Shown piece by piece: positions 8,748 through 17,212 of a stretch of 64,000 bases of DNA. The DNA lies in assembly GCA_030426765.1 (NCBI GenBank), contig JAUHXV010000002.1:124001-188000 (forward strand). The letters are read 5' to 3'. The first letter of the stretch is position 1, and every line of letters begins with the position of its first letter. Source of the stretch: Bacteroidia bacterium (GTDB lineage: Bacteria > Bacteroidota > Bacteroidia > Chitinophagales > Saprospiraceae). A model generated the notes under the pieces. It was given only the letters and a program-made list of their open reading frames with translations. It did not search any database and was not told the origin of the DNA. Both the position numbers and the translations under genes were made by a program.

Positions 8748-9332
8748 TCAGGTTTTATAATAGTTGTTAAGAATCGAGTCAATCTCTTCTTTACCTTCAG
8801 CGATCCGGTTTATTTTTTCCCAAAGGTCATCTTTAATGAGCTGTCTAAGCGGCTGTTCGAGACGTGGTATTTCGCCAAATACTTTGCTGATTTTTTTATC
8901 CCATACGTGATGGTACTTGACCAGATCATCCGGATAGACCACTTTCCTTCGCGTACCTTCGTCCATTCCCCGGAAAGGCTGAGAAATATTGAGATAGCCA
9001 TAGTCATCGGTCAGTTGCTCACCCGGATGAATATCGCGAATGGCAATTTCAAAATCATACGCGGTAGTGAGGCAGTTGGAATTAAAACTGTGGTTGACAT
9101 ACCGGCCGTTATCCCAGCAAAGGACAAAATTCCCTTTGTTATTTCTGTAGGTATAGAAGTCAAGGATGTTCTGGTAGATGGGATCCATATTTTGAAATTC
9201 CAGGGGGCTGAACTCCCTGTCCAGTTTGTCGAGCACCCAGGTGATGGTTCCGGCGGGGATAAACTCAGTCGCAGTCACACCGTACCCGATTTCTTTGCCG
9301 ATATACTTCAGCTCCGTTTTAGGATGTATCAT
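8748..9332 (-). CDS. SET-domain protein-lysine N-methyltransferase
   Basis: 194 residues. The SET core is visible: an N-terminal GYGVTATEFIPAGTI strand pair, the cofactor motif YVNHSFNSNC with NHS at 80-82, and FEIAIRDIHPGEQLTDDYG with DDYG at 109-112, equivalent to the catalytic (D/E)xY. A C-terminal helical region of about 80 residues follows in place of a cysteine-rich post-SET. Bacterial SET proteins of this size methylate lysines on cytosolic proteins. The target here is unknown. Confidence 0.85.
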   Translation of the reverse strand: MIHPKTELKYIGKEIGYGVTATEFIPAGTITWVLDKLDREFSPLEFQNMDPIYQNILDFYTYRNNKGNFVLCWDNGRYVNHSFNSNCLTTAYDFEIAIRDIHPGEQLTDDYGYLNISQPFRGMDEGTRRKVVYPDDLVKYHHVWDKKISKVFGEIPRLEQPLRQLIKDDLWEKINRIAEGKEEIDSILNNYYKT

Positions 9333-9429
9333 AAAAAAAATAGGTTTAAAGGAAAAACGTCATCACCGGAGGGGTGCCTTTCCGGTGGAAATTGTCTGCC
9401 AAGATAGGCTGAATTCGGAATGTATGGTA

Positions 9430-10092
9430 TTAAATATTTTTCGCGTCGGTCATAGGATCGCTCGAAAATCCCCTCCAGGTAAAACTCGCCAGACATGCCC
9501 CGATCACAGGAGCCAGCAGGTAGATCCACAGTGCGTCAATCTGACCGGAGACCACAGCCGGAGAAATGGATCGCGCCGGGTTCATCGAAGCACCGGTGAT
9601 AGGTCCGGCAAACAAAGCCTCAAGTAACACTGTGCCTCCCACAGCAAGACCGGTAAAATGATCGATCGATCGATTTTGGCTGACAAACAAAATGACAATC
9701 ATCAGTAGGAAGGTGAGGATAATCTCAAGGATAAAAGTCTGGTACCAACTTCCACTCGGCACTGTCATACCGAGGGTGAGATGCTCGGGAAACAACAAGC
9801 GTAGCAGAAAGGAAGCAATAAAAGCACCAATGATCTGCGCGACGATATACCCGATGACCTGCTTTCTATCAAACCGATCTGTCAGCGAAAATGCAAGGGT
9901 CACCGCCGGATTGATATGCGCGCCGGAGGTGCTTCTGAACGCATAGATCATCACCATCACAATCAGACCAAATGTAATCGCTACGCCCGGATGCGTCACC
10001 ATCCCATCGGAAACATCATTGATGACGATGGCGCCGGTGCCACAAAACACCAGGGCGAAAGTCCCGATACATTCAGCGATGAATGCCTTCAT
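9430..10092 (-). CDS. aquaporin / aquaglyceroporin (MIP family)
   Basis: 220 residues, six transmembrane spans plus the two half-helices. Both NPA boxes are present, in GAHINPAVT (61-63) and GASMNPARS (171-173). The arginine after the second NPA is the selectivity-filter arginine. The start codon overlaps the stop of the upstream arsenate-reductase-like gene as ATGA, so translation is coupled. In bacteria with aqp-arsC pairs, such as the rhizobial aqpS system, the channel lets arsenite leave by diffusion after arsenate reduction. That reading fits here but is inferred from the pairing. Confidence 0.92.
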   Translation of the reverse strand: MKAFIAECIGTFALVFCGTGAIVINDVSDGMVTHPGVAITFGLIVMVMIYAFRSTSGAHINPAVTLAFSLTDRFDRKQVIGYIVAQIIGAFIASFLLRLLFPEHLTLGMTVPSGSWYQTFILEIILTFLLMIVILFVSQNRSIDHFTGLAVGGTVLLEALFAGPITGASMNPARSISPAVVSGQIDALWIYLLAPVIGACLASFTWRGFSSDPMTDAKNI

Positions 10093-10733
10093 GAAAGCTC
10101 AATCCGACTGGTGACATAGAGCATTTCCAGGCCGATCAGACGGATGCTTTGTGCATACTTTTCATCCTCTTCCGGTGTGCCGTCAGACGACTTTGGATCT
10201 TCATACGGAAGCGCAAGCCTGAATTCACATCCCGGTACAAAGGGACAATCCTGATCTGCTTCTGAGCAAACCATGATCGCGGCAAAATTCTCTGTGGGAT
10301 TTGGATCGTCGTCGTAAGCCTTGGAAAACATTTCATACGGTACCATGCCTTCCTTCCAGCGTATCTGGTATACCGGATTCACATCGGCTCCATCCGCAGA
10401 GGCAACGGTAAATCCCATTTTAAGAAGGCCACGAACAACGCGAAAGTTGAAAGCCGTGGAGACCGTTCCACCGGAGTAGGTATCGATCTGCGGCAATTGA
10501 AAGTAATCAGCTCCGACAGCAAACCAGAGTTGTGCGAGATGGCTCCTGCGGGAGTTGTGTGTACAGATAAAGACCAGTCGAGGCACCTGATTGACCTTAA
10601 GCTTTAGCGAGACATACGCACTCAGGCGCTCCAGCCTCTCCTTCCGCTCAGCAGGAATCAGATGAAAAGCGTGTTCAAAATCTCTGCACGCCTCTTCGAC
10701 ATGTTCGTATAACTTCAAATAATCGACTTTCAT
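10089..10733 (-). CDS. arsenate reductase / low-molecular-weight protein tyrosine phosphatase family
   Basis: 214 residues. The CX5R phosphate loop CTHNSRRS (57-64) follows the strand RLVFICTHN. The family's catalytic aspartate is probably in the C-terminal part (ALPYEDP). An N-terminal helical extension of about 50 residues precedes the phosphatase fold. Bacteroidota members of this size are annotated either as protein-tyrosine phosphatases or as thioredoxin-type arsenate reductases. The coupled aquaporin gene favours the arsenate role. No ArsR repressor or ArsB/Acr3 pump is nearby. Confidence 0.82.
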   Translation of the reverse strand: MKVDYLKLYEHVEEACRDFEHAFHLIPAERKERLERLSAYVSLKLKVNQVPRLVFICTHNSRRSHLAQLWFAVGADYFQLPQIDTYSGGTVSTAFNFRVVRGLLKMGFTVASADGADVNPVYQIRWKEGMVPYEMFSKAYDDDPNPTENFAAIMVCSEADQDCPFVPGCEFRLALPYEDPKSSDGTPEEDEKYAQSIRLIGLEMLYVTSRIELS

Positions 10734-10880
10734 GGATCAGACCTGATGGTGTGTGCGTAAAGGTCAAAACTTGTACAGGGAATATGGAATTCTGAATGTT
10801 AATTAATTATTACTTTTTCATTTCGACCCTATTCAAACATACAACCTTTCCACTAATTTCGCCTCTTCAACAAAGTCATT

Positions 10881-12854
10881 ATGCGCAAGGGCTTTCCGTT
10901 TCCATGGCTGGTTGTGGTTTGGGTCATCTGGTTCCCGGGCAGCCCGATTGGATTTGCCCAATCACCGGTGCTGGATTCACTTTGGAAGGCCTGGCAAGAT
11001 CCATCCAATGCCGACACCTTGCGGTTGGAAGCGTTTGACAAAATCATCTGGAGCAAGTATCTCTACAATCAGCCGGATTCTGCATTTCTTCTCGCCCAGC
11101 AGGCGTATGATTTTGCCGGCAAACGAGATCTGAAAAAGTTTATGGGTTTTGCGCTCAACGCCCAGGGCATCTCATGGCGCTTGAGGGGAGATTATCCTAA
11201 AGCACTCGAATATTATACCCGGTGTCTGGAAATACGCGAAGAAATGGGCGACATGAAGCGCGTGGCCGGATCGCTGAATAACATCGGTTTGATTTATTCC
11301 TTTCTGGATCAACATACCAAAGCCCTGGAGTTTTATAAGCGTAGCCTTAAAATATATGAAGACATCGGAGACAAGCCTGAATCGGCGTATGTGCTCAACA
11401 ACATCGGCATCCTCTATGCCGGGCACAAAGACAAATCCAGAGCACTTGAATACTTCGAACGCAGCCGGGCGATCTCTGAAGAAATAGGCGACAAAAAAGG
11501 TGTCGCGGACTGCCTCAATAATATTGGCAACAACTACAAGGATCAGGGAAAATATGATGAGGCGCTCAAACGCTACGAACTCGGACTGCTGACTTACCAG
11601 GAAATCGGTGAGAAAAAAGGTACTGCGGATTGCCTGATCAATATCGGACATACCAAGCGAGCGCAAGGGCATTTGGAAGAAGCCAAAACCAATTATGAAA
11701 AAAGTCTTCAAGGCTACCTTGAAATCGGTGACAAATACGGCATTGTCAATTGTTATATTGGTCTGGGCAGAGCGTATTCTGACCAAAGCCGGTTTCAGGC
11801 AGCTGTCATCGAATGCCATAAAGCATATGCCCTTGCGAAAGAAATCGAATCCATTTCCACGCAGCGCGATGCCTGCAAATGTCTGTACGATGCCAATAAA
11901 GCATTAGGCAATACTGAACAGGCCCTGGTCTTTCACGAGCGAATGCTGGATCTCACAGACAGTCTGCAAACAGAAGAGACCAATCAGCAACTCGAGCGGA
12001 TGGAATTCCAAAAGCAGATACTTGCGGATAGTCTGCAGCAGGAAGAGGAAAAGCTGCGCATACGCATCGAGAACGAAAAACAGCTGGCTCGCGAAAGTCG
12101 AAGGCGCAACTTCGCGATTGCCGGCGGAGGGTTTTTTATCCTGCTTGCAGCCGGCCTTTTCCATCGCGTGCGCTATATCCGAAAATCAAAAGCCGTCATC
12201 GAAAAAGAACGCGACCGGTCAGACCACCTGCTGCTCAATATTCTGCCTTCCGAAATTGCAGAAGAACTCAAAGAACATGGCCGTTCAGTAGCCAGAGAAT
12301 TTGACTGCGTATCGATCCTGTTTACCGACTTCAGAAATTTTACCCAGACCTCTGAACGTATGTCGGCCCAAAAGCTGGTGGAAGAAATTCATACCTGCTT
12401 TGAAGCCTTCGATGCTATCTGTGAAGAATACGGCATAGAAAAGATCAAGACCATTGGAGACTCCTACATGGCAGCGGGTGGCCTGCCTGTGCCGAGCGAT
12501 GAATCCGTAAAGCGAACAGTCCTGGCAGGAATTGCAATGGCGGCATTCATTTTGAAGCGAAAGAAAGTTCAGGAAGCTGCAGGACACACTCCGTTCGAAA
12601 TGCGTGTCGGTATCCATACGGGCCCGGTGGTGGCAGGGATTGTAGGCGTGAAAAAATTCCAATACGATATCTGGGGAGATGTCGTCAATACCGCCAGCCG
12701 CATGGAGACTGCCTGCGAAATCGGCAGGGTGAATATCTCACAGGATACGTACAGGTATATTCAACACGATCCGCTTTTCAAATTTGAGTCCCGAGGAAAA
12801 ATTCAGACCAAGGGCAAAGGTGAACTGGAGATGTACTTTGTCACCCTGGCCTGA
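10881..12854 (+). CDS. TPR-containing membrane adenylate cyclase (class III)
   Basis: 657 residues. Signal peptide or first span at 5-25, then at least seven TPR units (about 65-370) with the A(L)EYYxRSLxIxEEIGDKxG pattern, a coiled coil, one membrane span near 405-425 (FAIAGGGFFILLAAGLF), and a C-terminal catalytic domain (about 455-657). Metal-binding Asp483 (LFTDF) and Asp527 (IGDSYMA), Asn603 and Arg607 (VVNTASRM) are present. Lys521/523 in EKIKTIGD and Asp596 in YDIWGD are the residues that select ATP over GTP. The TPRs are therefore probably periplasmic and the cyclase cytoplasmic. The gene is monocistronic and divergent from the arsenate reductase gene. Confidence 0.93.
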   Translation: MRKGFPFPWLVVVWVIWFPGSPIGFAQSPVLDSLWKAWQDPSNADTLRLEAFDKIIWSKYLYNQPDSAFLLAQQAYDFAGKRDLKKFMGFALNAQGISWRLRGDYPKALEYYTRCLEIREEMGDMKRVAGSLNNIGLIYSFLDQHTKALEFYKRSLKIYEDIGDKPESAYVLNNIGILYAGHKDKSRALEYFERSRAISEEIGDKKGVADCLNNIGNNYKDQGKYDEALKRYELGLLTYQEIGEKKGTADCLINIGHTKRAQGHLEEAKTNYEKSLQGYLEIGDKYGIVNCYIGLGRAYSDQSRFQAAVIECHKAYALAKEIESISTQRDACKCLYDANKALGNTEQALVFHERMLDLTDSLQTEETNQQLERMEFQKQILADSLQQEEEKLRIRIENEKQLARESRRRNFAIAGGGFFILLAAGLFHRVRYIRKSKAVIEKERDRSDHLLLNILPSEIAEELKEHGRSVAREFDCVSILFTDFRNFTQTSERMSAQKLVEEIHTCFEAFDAICEEYGIEKIKTIGDSYMAAGGLPVPSDESVKRTVLAGIAMAAFILKRKKVQEAAGHTPFEMRVGIHTGPVVAGIVGVKKFQYDIWGDVVNTASRMETACEIGRVNISQDTYRYIQHDPLFKFESRGKIQTKGKGELEMYFVTLA

Positions 12855-12899
12855 ATATTCCAAATGGGAAGGGGTTTACACCCTTAAGCGTTCAAAGGA

Positions 12900-14630
12900 T
12901 TATAGTTTAACCAGACTGCCGGTCGTCACGAGTTTGCCCTGTGTGGAAATAGCATGTATATAATATATACCTGCCGGAAATTCGGCCATTGAAATACTGC
13001 ATTCCGTTTGACCTTCCGGCAATTCAAATGTATACAGCACATTCCCTTCGATGGAAAACAGCTGGATCCGATCTACCCGAGTTTCTCCATCCTGAAGTCT
13101 GACGTAGCACTCATCCGTCACCGGGTTGGTGTAAAACCGTATAGCTTCATGGGAGATAATTTCTTCAACTCCGGAAATGACAATTGACACTTCGTTGGAG
13201 AAAGGCGACAGGCATCCTTCCCAGTCTACCTGCATCGTGTAAACCCCGGAGGTGGTCACTTTGATAGCTACAGAATCTGCTCCCGGCACCGGGTTGCCAT
13301 CCAGAAACCACTGCATGCCAAAATTGTAATCCAGCGAACTAACTACGAATTGTTCATCCGGAGAAAGGAAGATATAGGGTGTTTCCGGATAAGGTGTGAA
13401 GCTGATTAAAATAGTATCTGAAGCAGGACCCAGACAGCCCGCTTCATCCGCGGATGCACAGAAAAGCACTTCCGGTTTCACTAGATGAATCTCGGGTCCG
13501 GATTTACCATTTGACCAGAATAAAGGGCCCTGTTGATCTGTCGCCAGCAGTGTCACGGTATCGCCGAGACATGCGGGACCCGTCCAGCTTAAAACGGGTG
13601 GTTCGGTGATGGTAGTGGTACAAATCCGCATAATCACTACACGGGATTCTTCTCCGGTGATATAGTCCCTCGTCAGAAAAGCAACATTTTCGTCCGCTCC
13701 CCAGTGGATTAATTTGTACGGATTGCCTTTGATGTGCGCATACCCCTGTTCATCAGTCTTGATAAACAATTCTTTATCGAAGGCCTGTAGGGTAATAGCT
13801 GCACCTTCTGCGTTAAGGAACAGCACCGCATCAACATCTGTCAGAGGCTCCACGACCGGAAAGGTATTTCCCACTTCAAAACCTGCCAATGGATCAAAAG
13901 AATTGTCGCTGACGCGGATCAACTTTCCAAAATTAGAATAGAGGTTTCCATCGGCGTACTTGATCTCATCATATACCCGCTCGAGCAAGCCGATGTGGGT
14001 GCTTTGCCAAAAGACCCCTTCCTCGTTGATATACATTTTCTGTAGTCCGAGATCGGTGTTGGTTTCGTTTCTGTACCCGTACAGGTAGCCTGCAGTATCA
14101 AAGACTATGCAGTTGCTTCCGTTTGGTGCTAATAGCACAGAGTCACGCCTGATTTCGTTTTCGTAAATAACAACTCCGGCTTGCCAGGGAAGTGCCTCTG
14201 GATTTTTGAGGGCGACGGCTATCACTTCCGGTGAACCCGGAAGGACAGCGATGTCCTCGGCGATCAATAACACTTCAGGATTCACAGGATTTTCTAATGG
14301 AATACGAAGGGTGATAGTTTTAGTCCCGACATCAAAGCGAACGACCTCACTGCGTTCGAGTAAGGCTATGTAGACAAACTGCTCATCATCTGACACTGCC
14401 ATGATACCCGGTGAATCGCCTATCCAGATACAGGTGTCAATGGCTCCATGGTAGGGGTCAATCATACACAGACTGTTGCCATGTGCTACGTCTGCGGAAG
14501 TCGTGATCATTAGTTTATCAAGCGTGGACAAGTAGGTCAGATCATTGGCTTCCAATGCCAGTACTTTTATGTCCTGGCCGTGTAGCGCGCAGTGCGCCAG
14601 CATCAAAAGAAACAGGTAGATATTTTTCAT
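12900..14630 (-). CDS. secreted protein with type IX secretion C-terminal sorting domain
   Basis: 576 residues from the ATG at 14630, where a signal peptide begins (MKNIYLFLLMLAHCALHGQD). A frame extended to 14759 overlaps the neighbouring gene and has no signal. About 25-370 reads as a beta-propeller-like series (AVSDDEQFVYIALLERSEVVRFD). About 380-490 has Ig/PKD-like modules with CLGDTVTLLATDQQGPLFWSNG. The last 80 residues are a T9SS type A domain, RFYTNPVTDECYVRL to PAGIYYIHAIS and TGSLVKL. Likely exported to the surface or medium. The gene lies 37 bp downstream of the lipoprotein gene on the same strand. Confidence 0.85.
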   Translation of the reverse strand: MKNIYLFLLMLAHCALHGQDIKVLALEANDLTYLSTLDKLMITTSADVAHGNSLCMIDPYHGAIDTCIWIGDSPGIMAVSDDEQFVYIALLERSEVVRFDVGTKTITLRIPLENPVNPEVLLIAEDIAVLPGSPEVIAVALKNPEALPWQAGVVIYENEIRRDSVLLAPNGSNCIVFDTAGYLYGYRNETNTDLGLQKMYINEEGVFWQSTHIGLLERVYDEIKYADGNLYSNFGKLIRVSDNSFDPLAGFEVGNTFPVVEPLTDVDAVLFLNAEGAAITLQAFDKELFIKTDEQGYAHIKGNPYKLIHWGADENVAFLTRDYITGEESRVVIMRICTTTITEPPVLSWTGPACLGDTVTLLATDQQGPLFWSNGKSGPEIHLVKPEVLFCASADEAGCLGPASDTILISFTPYPETPYIFLSPDEQFVVSSLDYNFGMQWFLDGNPVPGADSVAIKVTTSGVYTMQVDWEGCLSPFSNEVSIVISGVEEIISHEAIRFYTNPVTDECYVRLQDGETRVDRIQLFSIEGNVLYTFELPEGQTECSISMAEFPAGIYYIHAISTQGKLVTTGSLVKL

Positions 14631-14667
14631 AATAAAAGTGGTTGTGAAATCAGGTGAAGGATAATGA

Positions 14668-15399
14668 TCAGCTGTTCTGATCGTTGTGCTCAGAGAGGTC
14701 ACTGCGAAGCAGGAGGGCAGAGGCCACCCCGGCGAGGACCAGTTTTTGAGAAGCCTCAAGGTCCTGACGCATCCATATTCTGCCGCGATTGAGGGTCTCT
14801 ACCGCGCCGATGACTTTGCCTTTGAGGACAAATTCAAACCCAAGTGCTTGTGTGCCGGTTGATTTTTGATTGTTGCTCAGCCGCTCCACAGCGCGGATTT
14901 CCACCCGCTCATTTACGCCCTGAATGTATCCACCGGCATCTTTAAACCAGTTGTTTTGGTTCAGATTGGCGAGGAAGAAATCGTACGCTTCTGTCTTGTT
15001 GACGATGACAGAACCAGAGAAGGCATCCTTGGTGTTTAGGTTGACATCAAAGTATTCATGAAACAGCCTCAGATCCTGTTCCCTCAGTTTGGCCAGACAG
15101 AATACTTCCGCTGCATTGGCCTGTCCATCCTGGATGGAGTAGCTGAGTTTTTCTTTGGCGCCGGTAAAGCGCACGATAAACGGGTAATCGTATCCTTTTG
15201 TCCAGCTGCGGTTCACTTTACCGGTAAAGTATTCGCCGAAGCTAAGTGTCTGGTTGACCAGCCAGCCGTTGCGACCGCTGACCTCATAGACCATACTCTC
15301 CTCCTGCAGGGATTTGTCTACCAGCATCTCAGGTGTGGTGCAGGAGAGCATGACCAGGCTCATCGAAAAAAGTAGCCATCCTTTGTGTATGTGATTCAT
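14668..15399 (-). CDS. lipoprotein of unknown function (possible GAF-like signalling fold)
   Basis: 243 residues with lipobox VMLSC (Cys20 by count from the ATG at 15399). The mature part has mixed alpha/beta character with RAVERLSNNQKSTGTQALGFEFVLKGKVIGAVETLNRGRIWMRQDLEASQKLVLAGVASALLLR. I do not recognise the family. The segment KVIGAVETLNRGRIWM loosely resembles a GAF-type strand pattern, which I would not rely on. It is followed at 37 bp by the T9SS cargo gene and may be co-expressed with it. Confidence 0.6.
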   Translation of the reverse strand: MNHIHKGWLLFSMSLVMLSCTTPEMLVDKSLQEESMVYEVSGRNGWLVNQTLSFGEYFTGKVNRSWTKGYDYPFIVRFTGAKEKLSYSIQDGQANAAEVFCLAKLREQDLRLFHEYFDVNLNTKDAFSGSVIVNKTEAYDFFLANLNQNNWFKDAGGYIQGVNERVEIRAVERLSNNQKSTGTQALGFEFVLKGKVIGAVETLNRGRIWMRQDLEASQKLVLAGVASALLLRSDLSEHNDQNS

Positions 15400-15991
15400 G
15401 GTGAAAAAATTTTATAACCGGGTTGTGCCGGTATCGTGTAGTGTGAAAAATCAGTGAAAGAACGTATGGGAATTATTCGCTCAGCCGGTCATCACCTGAA
15501 AGCGGTTAGACGTTGAATGAGGCGTTGATCTGCGATCCGGTCAGAGGGGTACTACTTTACAGAGTAATGGCCCTCAGTCCGTAGGTATGCCTTCGCGTTT
15601 GGGATCGGATAGATAATGGCTTTTTCGGTCTGGATGGATATCCGGGAAGGCATCTTGTATGAAATAAGAAAAGGGGCTCCCAATTTCCCTCAATAATTGG
15701 TCGCCCCAGTTTTAGGCAACATATCGTCTGCTCCGACAACCCACTTTTGGATCCAGGCCGGAGTGTTACGGTTTGTTCTTTTTTGGGACTATAATTCAAA
15801 AATCAAAAAAGACTATGTTGCCCGTTCATGCGAAAACTTGGATGCAAAATTAGGTTGCTTTACGTCACATTGTATTGAAAATCGTGCGTCCCCGTAGTTA
15901 AAGTTTTTAACTAAAAAATTATGAAATTGACCTTGTTTTACCCAACCTTCCAACATGGCAAAGGGGGGGAAAGGCGAGGCGACAATACCTT
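15400..15991. other. intergenic interval with an inverted repeat and a possible gene remnant
   Basis: Besides the candidate remnant at 15574-15711, GGCAACATA at about 15715 and TATGTTGCC near 15813 form an inverted repeat around roughly 100 bp. Within that, a CTTTTTTG / CAAAAAAG pair repeats the arrangement. No tRNA fold or further gene was found. Confidence 0.4.
15574..15711 (-). pseudogene. possible 3' remnant of a lost gene
   Basis: A 45-codon minus-strand frame follows an in-frame TAA at 15712 and ends in TGA at 15574. It reads NWGDQLLREIGSPF, then FIQDAFPDIHPDRKSHY, then LSDPKREGIPTD. This has the composition of a real protein tail and little low complexity, but no start codon or signal. 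The SDPKREG segment is vaguely like the C-terminus of gamma-glutamyltranspeptidase-type enzymes. This is weak evidence for a decayed gene. Confidence 0.25.
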
Positions 15992-17125
15992 CTATTCCTT
16001 TATAACCTCCAGAAGGATATCCCTTTTCCCCAACCATGCTCCGGCAGTATTTTTTTCCAGAGGAATGATGTGGGAAAAACGTCCCTTCTCAGGGTCTGAA
16101 TCCGGGGCTTGTTTCGTGATGAGTGAGTCGCCTTCAAACAGTGTAGACTCAATCCAATACTCTTCAAAATCATCACCTTTTAACGTCAGGTGGACGTGAG
16201 CAGGTTCAGCACGCGAAGGATAGGGTGCGGGCTTAATGGTATAAAATCGGTATTGTCCCGCCTGATTGGTTTTCACCCAACCGCGCAGATATCCGTGCCG
16301 GCGGCCGTTACCCGTTTCATTGCCTTTCTTTTCATACAATCCCTTGTCATTGGTGTGATAGGCGTACACGATGATATTCTCCGCAGGGGTCTTGCTATCG
16401 GAAAGAAACACCGTTCCTTCGAGCACCAGCCGTTCACCTTCGACCTCTTCGCCGGCAATCGTGTCCTGCCAGGAAATGTTTGTTGGCGCTTCATCCGCGC
16501 CACACCATTCACAGGAGGGCAAAGGACCATTATTTTCCTGTTGCTGTTGATTTGGATTTTTGATGTCCATCGTCAGAAAGGTTACCAGGATACTGTCCTC
16601 ACCCATCTTCAGGTCCGCCAGAAAGTGCTGATCACTTCCCTCAATAAAGTTTCTGCCCATACCCGCAGCATATTGACTAAAGTGGATGTCATAAAATTCA
16701 GGACGGGCACCTTCCACGGTCGTGTGGATATGTCTGTTGTTGCTCGAGCTGCCATAATCACCAGGCAGAATGGTTTGCACAAAGAGTTGCCCCATTGTGT
16801 TCGTGACCGCTGACCCATTCAATCGTGCAGAGGATTCATCATCGGGATCGGTTGGTGCATACTCACCCTCTGCATTGGTGTGGTATAGATGAACCGCCTG
16901 ATTACTCAGAGGTGCACCGGTGGATTGGTCAACAAACGTAAGGCACAGCCATAGTTTTTGTCCCGGTTCGCTCTCTTCACTTATTCGTACACGATGTGCA
17001 GTCGTTAATTGTTGAAATGCTTCAAGTGTCTTCACCTCCTCTGAAGTAAGGGCATGCATAGTAGTGTCGGGAGCACAATGCATGAAGAAGAGGCTCAGCC
17101 CCATTACAATAAACAGGTTTTTCAT
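15992..17125 (-). CDS. tandem intradiol-dioxygenase-like secreted protein
   Basis: 377 residues from the ATG at 17125 (17140 is an alternative ATG). Signal peptide MKNLFIVMGLSLFFMHC, possibly lipidated. Two similar beta-sandwich halves follow. The first (about 40-185) has VHLYHTNAEGEYAP and TILPGDY ... RHIHTTV. The second (about 205-377) has VYAYHTNDKGLYEK, LRGWVKTNQAGQYRFYTIKPAPYP and AHVHLTL. In intradiol dioxygenases two tyrosines and an HxH bind the ferric ion, and a Tyr and an HxH can be placed in both halves. A CEWCGADE linker joins them. Catechol-type ring cleavage outside the cytoplasm is possible but not shown. Confidence 0.8.
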   Translation of the reverse strand: MKNLFIVMGLSLFFMHCAPDTTMHALTSEEVKTLEAFQQLTTAHRVRISEESEPGQKLWLCLTFVDQSTGAPLSNQAVHLYHTNAEGEYAPTDPDDESSARLNGSAVTNTMGQLFVQTILPGDYGSSSNNRHIHTTVEGARPEFYDIHFSQYAAGMGRNFIEGSDQHFLADLKMGEDSILVTFLTMDIKNPNQQQQENNGPLPSCEWCGADEAPTNISWQDTIAGEEVEGERLVLEGTVFLSDSKTPAENIIVYAYHTNDKGLYEKKGNETGNGRRHGYLRGWVKTNQAGQYRFYTIKPAPYPSRAEPAHVHLTLKGDDFEEYWIESTLFEGDSLITKQAPDSDPEKGRFSHIIPLEKNTAGAWLGKRDILLEVIKE

Positions 17126-17212
17126 GTTATGGATTTTCATTCTTAAGTAGAACGAGCAGACGCTGTGACTTATGATGCATCAGAATTTGTTTGAGACGGA
17201 CAAATTCTTTGT

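Noticed and set aside
8685-9407. 240-codon plus-strand frame opposite the SET gene
   Set aside because: Antisense to a clear SET-domain gene. Composition is that of a reverse-frame shadow.
11172-11819. 215-codon minus-strand frame
   Set aside because: Antisense to the TPR repeats of the adenylate cyclase. The repeat structure keeps the opposite frame open.
12900-14759. Longer start at 14759 for the T9SS cargo protein
   Set aside because: The added 43 residues overlap the upstream lipoprotein gene and hide a clear signal peptide at 14630.
15557-15799. 80-codon minus-strand frame in the interval before the intradiol gene
   Set aside because: The neighbouring frame at 15574-15711 has better protein-like composition. 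This one is rich in arginine, proline and serine, as expected from a wrong frame.
16190-16813. 207-codon plus-strand frame
   Set aside because: Antisense to the intradiol dioxygenase-like gene, which has conserved motifs.
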